From: Quillaja saponaria
Lineage: Eukaryota > Streptophyta > Magnoliopsida > Fabales > Quillajaceae
Direction: 5' to 3'
Length of the DNA stretch: 64,000 nucleotides
NCBI GenBank assembly: GCA_029379385.1
Contig: CM055609.1
Span: forward strand, 5,518,001-5,582,000
A program made the position numbers and the translations under genes. Below, piece by piece: positions 26,101 to 38,800 of this stretch. The notes under the pieces were generated by a model. It did not search any database. It saw nothing but the letters and a program-made list of their open reading frames with translations, and was not told the DNA's origin. Numbering within the stretch: position 1 is the first letter of the stretch; every line of letters starts with the position of its first letter.

Positions 26101-29100
26101 ATGAACACAATGTAGAACTCTGGCCTATGGTAACACACCCACTACACGGAGCAAACTAGGGTAAAACATCGAGTTGCACCTTAGAGTTATTTTCATTCAG
26201 TGGGCATTTAACTTAATACCTCTTCCAAGACCACCTGATAATAAATCAAGAGGGACAATGGACAACTAAAAGGCAACAATATTATTTTTATAGAAAGCTT
26301 TAATATAATGTAGCACTAGAGATCATTATATAGACTCCTTGAAAAATCCTAATAGCATAAAAGGTAAATCTAAAATTCTAATAAAAACGAAAGTAATGAC
26401 TCTAATATTATTAAAATACTACTAATTTATTCCTGATTCTAATATTACATAACTTAAATACAATTAAATTATGAATCATTAATCATATTACTTCATTATC
26501 CATCAAAATACTTACTCAATCTGATGCATTTCATGAATTCCATATTAACTATTAGAGTATATTTAATATTAAGTTATGTTGGATATTAAGTCTCACATTA
26601 TTTTGATAAGAAAGTCTTATGTAAGTGCTCTACTATAAATATAAAGTCTTGGTATAGTCTTAGAATCATCTAAGTTACTACTCTTTCTTTCTCTTTATAT
26701 ATTTTACATAATATCAGGTTTGATCTAAACCCTAGTTCAATCTTGGGACTGCCACCTTGAAGTTTTGATGTTGTTTGAAATTTGTTTTGATGTTTGTTGG
26801 TTGTTTAGTCCCTTTGACACAACTCTCATTCAAGATTGAAGAGTTACGTTCCCTGCTTCTTGTTTACATCACCGATTCTAGAATTGCATGATGTTGTTTT
26901 CTGACCAAATAAGTTCTCGGCTGAAGTTGTTGCCAAGTGGTAATTAATGTTGTTGTAAACTAACAAGGCACATGTTGTTTGTGCCGTTCTCTTTTTGTGA
27001 AGCTTTATGTGATTTTTGTTAGAGCGGAGTGTTGAGTTTTAATACTTAGGTTGTATTTGTACAAGCTTGAGCATATATATGTTCTAACTTATGGAGGAGT
27101 ACTAGAATATGTTTACTGTTAATTATGTTGGATGTTAAGTATCACATTGTTTTGATAAGAAAGTCTTATGTAAATGCTCTACGATAAATATAAGGTCTTT
27201 GTAGTTTTGGAATCATCTAAGCTACTACTCTCTCTTCCTCTTCATATATTTTACACTAACAACATTCATATGACAGGGAAGATGGGTATTACACAGGACA
27301 GAATTTTTGTTACCATGAGAAAACTAAAATTTATGTATGCACAGTAGCCTGAAGGGATGAAAGAACATATCAATACATTTACACATATTAAAAGAATCTC
27401 CATACCTGATCAGTGACCTGTTGAAGCTGACGAAAACTAGTTGCTTCAAGTGAGATTTCATTCAGCGCATAGCTCAAGGAAGAGCTCTCCTTCATGTTTG
27501 AGGAGTTTAACTCTTGTGGAAATACTAGGCTAAGTCCTCCAACTTCGCTATAACACCCAACCTCATTTTCAGACTGGTACACTTGCATCGGGCTCGCCAT
27601 ATTTCCATTTTTGAAACTATTTAACACTTGTGCATCATGGAGGCTATATACATTTTCTTTCTTTTCATTATTCGTTACAGAAGAAGCCTCCAAAGGACAA
27701 CCAAGCGAACTGTCTATATTTGATGCATAGGATGATTCCTTTGGAGGAGATAGGTGGCTGTTGTTTTCAGATATGGCTCCAGATAGAGTTGGACAAACAG
27801 AGACATGATCTGAAGCATGAGAGTAGTCCTTATGCATAAAAGGAATGCATGTCTGTACATAACCTAAGGATTCTGGTTCTTCGCCTTGTTTATGCTGGTG
27901 GATGCCCGTGTGTGAAAATCTTAGACTGGACGAGGATCCATGGGGATGCTCTACTTCTGCATATTGCTTGAGGTTATCAAGTGGATGGACACAATCACCA
28001 TTTTCTACCAAGTCATTCTTTTTTGTACCTTTGGATGGACGTTGGTGCTTCGACAGCTTAGTTTGCATCTGTGATGTAACAAATAAATGAATTAGGAACA
28101 AGGTGCCTGTAATTTTAATTTTATCACCCATCAAACTAATCAAGCATAGGATCTGTTTGATGCATCTCTGACCATGAGTGAGGCAGTGAGATATTTAAGA
28201 GATTTTGTCATGGGGATAAATATAATGTGTTTGATCACAATATTATCAAGAGAGTTTGTCATAAAAACCTAGAGGCTTCCTCTTGTTATAGAAAGCCCCA
28301 CAAATCCTTCTTTGTCTGAAAGAGCTAATAAAAAAAAAAAAAAAAAAAAAAAAAGAAGGAAACAATCATAGAAGCACTTCATGTGCCCAAGAAATATTTT
28401 TAAATGCACCACTAGATCAAACAGGGCCTTAATAGATAAATAATTCAAACAGAGCTGTTTCTTAGACGTCAAGCATGGCGTTCTACTGAAAAAACTCAAA
28501 TTAAATGAAGCAAACCGTGAAAATTATGTTGAAAAGATCAAGAACCTATGGCTTCGCCACCATCAAATGCGGACCACTGTCACTTCTCAATATGAACATA
28601 ACAGGGAAAGAAAGGATGTGACATTGCACCATTTTAAGACATACAATCATGTCTTTCCCTTCGTTCATATTTTCACAGCATAGTATTCATTTCCACAATT
28701 TGCACTAGATCATGGGACAAATTTAAAACTTGGTATGGTTAATGTTTTTCAGTTAATTGTGCAGGATCAACATGACTTGTAGTTAGATACTTTGCGGTTC
28801 CAGGCATTCCAAACCAAAACTAGTGGTAAAGTAGAAGATACAGAAAAGCTTCACTAACCTGTTCCTCAGGACTCAAGTTATCAGCATGTCCACCTTTTGT
28901 AGCTAATACATTAAAACTTGATGAGCTACTACCATTGTTAGCATTCTCAACATCCATACTTTGAGAGCTCATTTTTCTCTCTCTTGGAGAATTTTTTTGG
29001 CTGAAATTAGTGACTGAAGGACCTGCACTGTTTGCCTTGGAATCCTCACAATAATCTGATACACATTTTAATGGACTTGCCTCAGCACATGAAAACTTAA

Positions 29101-30301
29101 AGTCAGACTTCAATAAATCGTCAGATCCTTCAGTACCATATGAAGCTGGTAGCCACAACTCCTCTTCATTACTCAGACTCCCCATCCCAAACGTTGAATC
29201 ACAACTCCTGCAATATTAAAACAACATACAGATTAGATGATCATAGTTAATGAAGTGCTTTAGTGATTTTTTTTTTCTTGCTGAGAAACCCCAAGGATTT
29301 AAATTACCTCAACAACCTGTCAACATCTTCAAAATTTCCTATATCTTGCCAACTATAATATGAAAGATCACTGCTTTCTTTGTCTTCACGATCATTATCA
29401 AGAAAGCTGTATTCATTGTCCGTTTGGGACATTTGGTTCAGTTGATATTGACACACATTATCATCACCAACAGCACACTTGTCATCCGAGATTGTACTGT
29501 CAACAAAAAGCTCATTGCCACTTTTGAAACAATTACGGGACATGCTTGCATCATCGGATGTTAGGCCTGTTACTTCCTTTAGTGTGTTGCTATCACTTGA
29601 AGGAAACAGATCATCAGGTGAATGGGGCCATGAATCCTTTTCCATCATTGTATCTGTCTTGGTCAGAGTTGGTAAGTGAGTTCCCTCTTTTCCATGACTT
29701 CCACATTTGGTTGCATTGTTATTAGTACTTATAATAGCATTTAGTTCTTGACGTCGTTTCTTACAGCTATCACCCTGTACTGCAAACTGATCCCTATGGC
29801 CATCACCAGCATGAGGCACTATATGATCGTCACTTTCACCAAATTCATCCCATACATTATCGTCAAGCTGTAACATCAAGACGAGACAGAAAATTAGCAC
29901 AGTACTTCAGATAACTTGGGGGAACACGTAGCAAAAACTTCAAGAGTTCACCAATTCAGTTACCACATAACACAGGAATTTTACATGAGCACAACAGATG
30001 CACAATAAAGATGGCTGATGCCGGAACTTAAAATAACATAGACCTCTACAGTAATCCAGTGTGATCAAGCAGAAGAAACAGAGCCAGAGAAATAGAGGGA
30101 AAGAAATATTCTCTAATTCAGCTTATTATCAACAGCAATATACTTTGAGCAGAGAAACTTCAAGATTGAAATTATATTAGCATTAAAGCAATGATAAAAA
30201 ATATCAAACAAATCAAGATCCCATCAAATAGTCAAATTAATTTAAAATGTCTTCAATTCAATTACAATGTTTAGTACCTCATAAATGCACAAGTCTGACA
30301 T
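23191..30301 (-). CDS. LNK1: LNK1-type clock transcriptional coactivator
   Basis: Coding exons on the minus strand: 30301-30278, 29867-29308, 29207-28859, 28068-27406, 24615-24467, 23536-23401 and 23316-23191, giving 668 residues in continuous phase. Recognition: the tiny first coding exon MSDLCIYE followed by LDDNVWDEFGESDDHIVP; SWQDIGNFEDVDRLLR; the late blocks ISLEATSFRQLQQVTDQ and LDIRTKLCIRDSLYRLARSA; and the C-terminal METDTNPIDRSIAHLLFHRP, all typical of NIGHT LIGHT-INDUCIBLE AND CLOCK-REGULATED 1. LNK proteins have no enzymatic fold. In Arabidopsis they are nuclear coactivators that bind MYB-like REVEILLE (RVE4/RVE8) factors and help drive evening-phased clock genes. Most of the middle is acidic, Ser-rich and disordered-looking. 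LNK2 is the main alternative, but the N-terminus fits LNK1 better. Three G-box cores upstream suggest light regulation. A TRIM, a dispersed repeat and a MITE-like element lie in its introns. Confidence 0.93.
26275..26385 (-). repeat. dispersed repeat, copy B (LNK1 intron 6)
   Basis: It matches copy A (about 16430-16540) through GTAGCAC, TCATTATATAGACTCC, TGAAAAA, GCATAAAAGGTAAAT and TAATAAAAAC. It lies about 165 bp upstream of the second TRIM. Probably a fragment of a longer retroelement. Confidence 0.6.
26550..27255 (+). mobile_element. older TRIM copy in LNK1 intron 6
   Basis: Same family as the ERGIC3 copy but in the opposite orientation, hence antisense to LNK1. The 5' LTR is 26550-26708 (159 bp) and the 3' LTR about 27100-27255 (156 bp). 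Both resemble the other element's LTRs, for example in AAGTTATGTTGGATATTAAG and TCATCTAAG. The LTRs differ from each other far more than in copy 1. The terminal TG has become TA, and the primer site has decayed to TAATATCAGG. Flanking TTAAC and CTAAC may be a mutated 5-bp target duplication. The interior still matches (GTTTGATCTAAACCC, GTTTGTTGGTTGTTTAGTC). It lacks the GC-rich hairpin block. Clearly an older insertion. Confidence 0.85.
28149..28428. mobile_element. candidate MITE in LNK1 intron
   Basis: GGATCTGTTTGAT at 28149 and ATCAAACAGGGCC ending at 28428 are imperfect terminal inverted repeats (11 of 13 bases) around 280 bp without coding capacity. GGCCCTGTTTG-type ends are common in plant Tourist/hAT-like MITEs. 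An unambiguous target duplication was not found. An A25 run at 28330-28354 lies inside, so a poly-A-tailed element is an alternative. Confidence 0.4.
28330..28354 (+). repeat. A25 homopolymer run
   Basis: Twenty-five consecutive A residues in a LNK1 intron. It is a U-rich tract in the sense transcript. Confidence 0.9.
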
Positions 30302-31690
30302 TCCTTTAAAATCTTATCCACCGCTGATGACACATGCAATTGTTTGATACAATTTAACGTTCCTCGTGGATTATCTGTCCCCTACTATGCTTCTGCATAA
30401 TCATAAAATATCCATTAAAGACATGAAAGAGAAGAGAGAGTGTGTGTGTTTTATAGTTTGACTCATATACAAGAAAATGCATGAAATATAAAGAAAGAAA
30501 AACAAATCCAGTTCTCAAATAACTAAATACTTATTAGACAGCTGTAACATCTTGAGATACTGGTTCGTTATCAAGAATTTTTTGATTATTTTAGGTATTA
30601 ATAGAAACAAGAATGGTTTAGATGTCAATATCATACATTCATCAGAGGAAAACAAAGCCTGGACCAAACCTTGATCAACTGTAGACTCAAAGAATCAATT
30701 CAAAAACTAGTAGATTTCAGAAAGCATAATTGCTGAAGTGAAGTGATGATAACATCAACCTAGCATGTAATGGTAAGCCATTAAATCTCTTTTATGGTTT
30801 CAAAAAAAAAAAAAAAAGGAACTCAACCAAGGAACGTAATTCTATCTTAAGGATCAAGAATCAATAATGGAGGCTCGGAAGTGATTGGTAAGTTCAAACA
30901 AAGAAAAATTTAGTAGCTTCAGAGTATTTGTAATAGAGAAAACTTCTAGGAGAAGTAGTAATAGCAAATCTATAAAAATAAAAAAATTAACCAAAGGTAA
31001 AGATGTTAGCTGCAAAATTTCAAAATCTATTCATAATGATGATTGATTACTATTTATTTCTCCCTGATTTCATTAAAAAATTCAGAATCTAAGACTCCAC
31101 TTCCATTGAATGATCCTTATTGATTTTTTTTCCTTCCCCTTTTTGATATTCATTTCACTTCCAATATTTTCTTAGCAGCCAAACATAGCATAAAATTAAC
31201 AAATTATAAGATTATAGAGTTTTTCTTTTTTATGTCAAGATTATTAAGATAAAATTTATTGTGAGAAAGAAACACCAAATCCAGAAACATCTCCTTCAGA
31301 AGCAATATTTACTGAGATCATCCAACCAAATAGTAGTCATCATTCATAAAATTCAGTTTCGGGACTCCTTGTTATTTATATATATATTTTTTAAATTACA
31401 TTCTATTAAAAAAGCTCAATTTCTCAGAAACCAGGTAGAGTATAAATAATAAACCATCAAATCAGAGTTCCCAAAAATAGAAAGTTTCAGCTAAAGAACT
31501 ATGTATTAATCTGCGCATAAATCACTTACCTGAAAACCAGAATTTCCAGGAAAATACGATTTTCCGAGAAAAACGAAGATTTTGAGCTCAGTCACTTCAA
31601 AACGGATCAGCTGAACCCTAATCGCCTCTGCAATTGAGAATCTGGCAGCTTCCAGACTCTTACTTTCGAACAAGCTCACACAAATTTTTT
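30302..31690 (-). other. LNK1: LNK1 5' untranslated exons and leader intron
   Basis: An acceptor (ATTATGCAG) places the 5' end of the ATG-bearing exon at about 30392. A donor (TTTTCAG then GTAAGTG) ends an upstream exon at 31531, which probably starts near 31690. The 1.1-kb leader intron (30393-31530) contains A runs and no coding sequence that I recognise. A spliced 5' UTR is the simplest reading because the first coding exon holds only eight codons. Confidence 0.6.
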
Positions 31691-31743
31691 TATGAATATT
31701 TTATTATTTCTTAATTAAATAAAAGGTATGACGGACAAACTGA

Positions 31744-31928
31744 CACGTGGCGAGGAAATCAAGACTTCGAGGAGTGTATATCAGAATTCGTGGACGGGAA
31801 TGAACGATAAGATCCGATCAGTTTCTGTGGTTCTGTTGGCCCACGTAAGCTGTATGTTTTAAAATTGGACACGTGTCTAGGGACCACTTGTTGGGAAAGG
31901 TGTATTCTCGTAGTAGCTTAAGCACGTG
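31744..31928. promoter_or_regulatory. cluster of three G-box cores upstream of LNK1
   Basis: CACGTG occurs at 31744-31749, 31870-31875 and 31923-31928, within about 400 bp of the inferred LNK1 transcription start. The first, ACACGTGGC, also fits an ABRE. G-boxes bind PIF, HY5 and related bZIP/bHLH factors. No evening element (AAATATCT) was seen nearby. Binding is inferred. Confidence 0.5.
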
Positions 31929-32689
31929 TTACCCACATGGTGGCGTGGGGGTTGTTCAGGAATTAGGACATACTGTGTTAATTAATTTTGGAAGCCTTTT
32001 TGTAGACAGTAAAATAATGATGGCATGCCGAAGAGGCGTATAGTCCCTAAATTAATTGAAAAACACTTATCATTAAATATAAATGATAATAATAATAATA
32101 ATAATATAATACATGACTAAAATACAAATAATTTACAATACAATTTGTATTGAAACAGTTAACATATTTAATAACTAAAATTGATAGAAATACTGAGAAA
32201 ATATTTGTACCAACAAACAATTTATTTATTATATATATAAAATTGACTTAAGTTAGAAATTTTTTATTTCTTTAAATATTCTTATTAATTTTTATTATTA
32301 TATAAATATTCTTAATTATTATTTTATTTCAAATAGACTAATATTTTTTTATTACTATTTTTCTAATTCTTCCCCATTTTAATATTAATAAAATTGTAAC
32401 TATTTTAGAACTATTAATAATTTTTTTACTTCTTCTCAATATTAATAAAATTAAAAATTTTATTTGTTTGATAGTGCCTAATAATCTTAATTTTCTTAGT
32501 TTTTCTCAAATTTTTGAACAAATTATTATGAATTAAAAAAAATTAAGAATATAATTATTATTATTTTAACTTTTAATTCTAAAAAAAAAAAAATTCAATA
32601 ATTATATGTCAGTCGTGATTAATATCATCTCAATTAAGTTAGTTAGTACTCTTAGCATATGAATACCTATGTAGTCCAACATAAATTCT
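31929..32689. other. A/T-rich spacer upstream of LNK1
   Basis: Very A/T-rich DNA with runs of A, T and ATA, plus a short (ATA)n tract near 32090-32105. No gene is supported. Confidence 0.5.
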
Positions 32690-34812
32690 AATTAGGATTA
32701 AGGTTAAGGTATCATAATAAGAATTAGGATTGGGGCTAGAATTAGGTATAGTAGTTAGGGTTAAGATACCGTAATAAGGGTTAGGATACCATAATTAAGG
32801 TTATAGTACCATAATAAGTGTTAAAGTTAGAGTATTATAACTTTGGATAGGATACTGTAAATAGGGTTAGAGAACCATAATTAGGATTAAGGTTAAGGTA
32901 CTGTAATTATAGTTAGGATTAGGTACTATAATTAGGGTTAGGGTTATTGTAATTTAATTAGAGATATAGTACCATAATTAGTGTTAGGATTAGGGTACCA
33001 TCATTATTGTTAGGGTAGGATACAGTAATTATCATTAGGATAACGTAATTAGATTCAGGGTATCGTAATTAGAGTTAAGATACAATAATTAAGGTTAGAT
33101 ATTATAACTAAGGTTAGGATACTGTAAATAAGGTTAATGTTAAGATACCGTAATTAGGGTTAGGGTACATTAATTAGGGTCAGAATACTGTAACTACAAT
33201 TATGGTACTGTAACTAGGGTTAAGGTATCATAACATGGGTTAGGCTACGTTAGCTAGGGTTAAGGTTATGGTATAATATCTAATATTAAAGCATCATAAT
33301 TAGGGTTAGGATACAGTAGCTAGAGTTATGGTACCATAACTAAGGTTATGATATTGTAACTAGGGTTATAGCACCGTAACTAGGTTAGGTTGTAGTAATT
33401 ATAGTTAGGGTTATTACTAATTATGATTAGGGTTAGTGTAATATAATTAAGGTTAGAGTTAGAATTAAGGTATTGTAATTAAAGTTAGGGTTAGGGTATC
33501 GTACATAAGGTTAGAGTACCGTAATTAGGGTTAGGATATTGTAACTATGATTAGAATACCGTAAATAAGGTTATGGTACCGTAACTAGGGTTAATGTATG
33601 ATAAATTGGATTAGGGTACCATAACTAGAGTTAGGATTAAGGTATCGTAACAAGAGCTAGGGTTAGGGTACCGTAAATTGGGTTAGGATATTGTAACTAA
33701 GCTTAAGGTACAGTCATTATGGTTAAGGTACCGTAACTAAGGTTAGGGTACCATAACTAGGGTTATGTTAGGATACCGTAATTAGGGTTAGGATATCGTA
33801 ATTAGGTTTATAGCACTGTGACCAGGATTAGGGTACGGTAATAAGGATTAGGATACAGTAACTACGGTTTGGAAATCGTAATTTGGGTTACAGTACCATA
33901 ATTAGGGTTAATATAACATAATTGGGGTTCGGGTTAGGGTAACTTATTTATGATACCATAATTAGTTTTTAAGTAATATACCGTAACTAAAATTAAGGTA
34001 CCGCAGTTAAGTTTAAGATATCGTAATTAGGGTTAAGGTATGGTACTGCAATTAATGTCAATGTTAAGGTTAGGGTACCATACCTAGGGTTAAGATATCG
34101 TAATTAGGATTAACGTACTGTAACTAATGTTAAGGTTAGGGTACTTTAATTAAGGTTAAAGTACCGTAATTAGGGTTAGAGTACACTAACTATGGTTAGA
34201 CTTCTATAACTAAGGTTATGACACTGTAACTAGGATTAGGGTACAGTAACTATGATTAGAGTTAAAAAACTGTAATTAAAGTTAGGGTACTATAATTAGG
34301 GTTAGGGTACCGTAAATATGGTTAGGGTACCGTAAATAAGGTTAGTGTATCGTAAATAGAGTCAAGGTATCGTAACTGAGGTCAGTATATTATAAATAGG
34401 GTTAGGGTACTGTAAATATTGGTAAGGTACTGTAATTAGGGTTAGGGTTAGAGTATTGTAATTAAGATACTATAATTAGTGTTAAGGTATAATAATTAGA
34501 TTTAGGGTACTGTAATTAGGGTTAGAGTATTATAATTAGTGTTAGGGTACCATAATTAGGGTTACGGTATCATAACTGGGGTTGGGTGCCATGATTAAGG
34601 TTAGGATAGTGTAATTAGGGTTAGGGTATCGTAACTATAGTTAGAATATTATTACTAGAGTTAAGATACTATAGCTTAGGTTAAGGTTAGGGTATTGTAA
34701 CTAAGGTTAAAGTACCATAACTAGAATTAAAGTATCGTAATTAGGGTTAGGGTACCGTAACTAGATTTGGAGTGTCATAACTAGGATTAGGATACCATAA
34801 TTAGAGTTAATG
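32690..34812 (+). repeat. telomere-like minisatellite array, about 20-bp unit
   Basis: About 2.1 kb consists of degenerate head-to-tail copies of TTAGGGTACCGTAATTAGGG-like units, mostly 20 bp. Extra TTAGGG hexamers are inserted here and there, with frequent variants (CCGTAACTA, CCATAATTA, GGATTAGGG). Roughly 100 units are present. Each unit joins two telomere-like half units by a TACCGTAA linker, and many carry a GGTACC site. The plus strand is G-rich throughout. It lies between unique genes, so it is interstitial rather than a chromosome end. Confidence 0.92.
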
Positions 34813-35740
34813 TATAAGGTGTGTATATATATAGAGAGTGTGAAAAAGTCCTCGCATACATCACTCTTGGAATAAATTTTCAATTTTCAAGTCTTTTAAA
34901 GGGATAAAAAATTACCATGTACTTTAAAACCAATTTATTTACGAGAAAAATACTATTTGGTAATAGTTATAATCTATTATTAATAGCAATTAATTCGAAG
35001 AGCATTTTTTTTTTTGCCTTAGTATAAAATAGTAAATATAATAATATATTATTTACTTAATTATTATTGAAAATAAAATTGGCATAAAAGTAAATAAATT
35101 GCAGATTTATAAATAAATAGATCATAAATGAAATAAAATACAAAATAATGTTTTTTTTAATAACTTAATGAAATAAAATACATAAATCGTCTCCGTTGTT
35201 AGACAATTTAAGATATAACTTAATAAAAAAAGAATTGTCATGAAAAAGGAGAAGCCTCTCCTACACTATAATATTATTAAATTGAAAGAGAAATTATCAA
35301 CTTTTTTTGATAAGAGAGAAATTATCAACTTAAACTAATTTAAGAAAAACATCCCCCTATTATAAAATTCAACATTTTCACACTGAGATAACAAAGAATT
35401 TTCTTTTCTTCTGAATTTAATAAAAGGATTGAAAACTAAACAAATATATTAAATAGCAAAACGTGATTACGTGTTATCTTCTTTCATTGCTCGAACTGCA
35501 AACGTGTCCATATTCTGTTATTGTTGGCTCCAAAGTCATGCGAGCGCGAACAACGTTGGTCGGTTACATCCTTGCATCAGTTCTAAATTATGCTGAAAAA
35601 CACAGCCTTGCACCACCTGTTCATCTGCTCCTAATTAATTATTCTTAATTTATTTTGTCACAGCCTCAATCATTGCAACGAGGCCTTATTTATTTAATTA
35701 AAAAAAAAAGTTTTACCCATTGCACATGGATCATAACCAG
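34813..35740. other. spacer between minisatellite and annexin promoter
   Basis: A/T-rich DNA forming the distal upstream region of the annexin gene. Two ACGTG cores lie at about 35461-35474 (AACGTGATTACGTGTTAT) and another at about 35502. No gene was recognised. Confidence 0.45.
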
Positions 35741-35748
35741 TATATAAA
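35741..35748 (+). promoter_or_regulatory. TATA box of canonical annexin gene
   Basis: TATATAAA lies 80 bp upstream of the ATG at 35821, followed by an A/G-rich leader. Its position matches a plant core promoter and is almost the same distance as in the other annexin gene. Confidence 0.65.
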
Positions 35749-35820
35749 CACCACAAGACACTCGGAGCAAGATAAAGAAAGCAGAGAGACACACATTGGG
35801 AGAGAGAGAAAAAGTGGAGA

Positions 35821-38800
35821 ATGGCGACGCTTAATGTGCCCCACGAGATTCCTCCTGCTCCGGAAGATTCTGAGCAGCTACGAAAAGCTTTTGAAGGTCT
35901 ATTTCTATCTCACAAGTCATTTTTACATTTTGGGTCCCTCTCTTTGGATGGGTTTGTTTGATCTGATTAATTGTTGCACATTTTGATCTAGGGTATAAAA
36001 TGAAATGGGTTTGTCATTATTTGATTAAAAATGGGTTTTTTATAAAGCTTGTTAATCTTGCATGTTAGTACTCTTGGTTTGGATCTTAGAGATAAAAGAG
36101 AGGAATGTTGTTAATTGTCATGTTAGGAATTCCAAAAGAAAGATTATGTAAGTTATGCCCTAAATCATCTTGCATGTTAGGAATTCCAAAAGAAAGCTTG
36201 TTAATCTTGCATGTTAGGGTAGTTTTAGCAGAATCTCTCTTTAAATCATCCTTGTGGGTCATTTAAGGTTAGAAGTTTATGCCATCTGTTTGACAGTGAG
36301 TAATTATCACTAACCATTAAAGTTTTGCTTTCTTTGGGGTTATCTGAATGAAGCAGAGTTCTTCTTATGCCTATATGTTCATGTGGTTATGGTTAATATG
36401 GTTTATTGATTGTCTTTTAGCTAGTTCTTTTTTTTTTTTTTTTTTGTGTTTGAAGGAATGAAATAACTGAAAATTTGAATACATGTGTATGTGTGTATGC
36501 ATATGATGAGTACAGGCATGAAAAATTACATCCATCATGTTCAGGATGTGGATAATCTGATATCCTTCATTGAACTATATTATATATATTGAGTTTCTCC
36601 CTTACGAGTATTTCTCTTCAGCATGATCGCAGTTTGCTTAGTCTTTAGATGGAGTGAGGAGCACTAATCATGTCCATGTTTATCTAGGATGGGGAACGAA
36701 TGAGGCAACGATTATTTCCATATTGGCTCACAGAAATGCAAGGCAACGGGGTTTGATTCGACAACATTATGCAGAACAATATGGCGAGGATCTCCTAGCA
36801 TCACTAGACAAAGAACTTTCAAGTGACTTTGAGGTAAGATTTTGGAGCAAAATTTTGTCATTTACTTTATCATAAATTGTTCCTGCAATTTTCCTTTATT
36901 GTTCGGATATTGGTAGATACTCTTTGTTAAACCATGGAGCACATTAAAATTATATGGCTGAATTGCTTTCAATGGATTGGAAATAATAGTGAGTGATCAG
37001 TGCTAAGAAACTTTCTTTTAAAAATTTCCATTAACAGAGAGCTGTGCTTCAGTGGACACTGCATCCTGCTGAGCGTGATGCATTGCTTGCTAATGAAGCT
37101 ACAAGGAAGCGAACTTCGGGACACTATGTTCTGGTGGAGATAGCTTGTACAAGAACTTCACGTGATTTATTTCTGGTGAGGGAAGACTACCACGCTCGCT
37201 TTAAGAGATCTCTTGAAGAAGATGTTGCATATAACGCAACTGGAGATTTTCGCAAGGTAATAGTTTATCTTTTAGCTCATTGGCTGTTTAGCATATACTA
37301 AGATCTATTGAATTATTTGTTCTGCTCATGTCGTTTTAAGGCTTCCTGGTTCGGAAGGATGTTCAATAAATTTTATTGCATCAGATATATATCCTTCAAA
37401 AATGTATTTTACCATCTTCTAAGCTACATATAATCTATTTAACAATTAGCTGTAGTATCTGTACTGTCTGCTTATTAGAGTGATATTATTTGATTCAACT
37501 CTATTTGATTTGACTAGTATGACGGCTATGCAAAATGCTGTCGGTTGCGATTCAGCTTTTACCTTTTTATTTTCATGAAGGAAATAGTCATTATGCTATA
37601 GATGGACTAAATCAGAAAGTCAACATGAGTACAACCAGACAAATATCATAAGTTAATTAGATCATAGTTCTTGTAGGTTCCCGTCCTCTTGGTCATTGGA
37701 ATTATCAACTTCTATTCTGATTTCTCTTGTCGATTTATATTGTTTGAATCTGTTTTTCTTCCAAATTTGTCACGATATTCATTTTCAAATGGTGCATAAG
37801 AGCTGCCTTCATTCTGTTGCTTTGTATCTAAAATCACAATATTTTCTGCAGCTTTTAGTACCACTTTTGACTGCATACCGTTATGAGGGACCTCAGATCA
37901 ACACAACACTTGCAAATTCAGAGGCTAAGATACTTCATGAAAAAATCTCCGAAAAGGCTTACAATGATGAGGATCTCATCAGGATCCTGACAACCAGGAG
38001 TAAGGCTCAACTTAATGCAACATTCAACAACTACAATGACTTATTTGGGAACCCAATTAACAAGGTACAGGCATATTTAATTATCTCCTCGATATTACGA
38101 AGAGTAACTAGAATCTTTGCAACATGATAGAGGTTGATCTCATAAGAGAAATGATGCTCCCTCAGACATGCATTTCATGATGCTACTAAGTTTCCACATC
38201 ATAACATTCTATTCGGGCTCTTTCTCTCTTCTGTTGGTTCAGTTGAAAAAATATACCTGTTATACATAAGTTTAGGTCTCTGATTAAGCTTGCAAGTACA
38301 TGATTCTGCATTCACTGCAGTGGAGATGATAGTAGATTACCTGATCTTTTTTTTATGATTATATATTCATTTCTAGTTGCTTTTTCAATTAGATAAAGAT
38401 TTTTCGAATAAAAAAGGTGCAAAACCTGGAATGCACTTGTCCTGATCGTCAATTCTGATGAGTTACTGCAGAGATAGAACTGTCTGTTATCCTTTGCTCT
38501 ATTTTTCTTCATCCGGTATTTGCTACATTGCCTAACCCATTAGTGATAAGAAGATCCAGGTTGAAATGTTGCTTTATTGATAAAATATCTTTCCATAATG
38601 AAGTCAACTGCAACTTATTGAATGAGTCTGAGAGTCAATTCTGATGAGCTACGGTGAGAGCTGTATTAACTTCTTCCATTTTCTTCTACTGGGACTCGTC
38701 CCTTGGCCAAAGCCATAATAAGAGTTCTCTCCATGCAAACATATCCAGTTTTGGAGTTAGGATCTTCAGATTGGTCTCTGATTGCATTATGCGATAGTCT

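Noticed and set aside
32690..34812. Chromosome end (true telomere)
   Set aside because: The array is highly degenerate and lies between unique genes on both sides, so it is interstitial.
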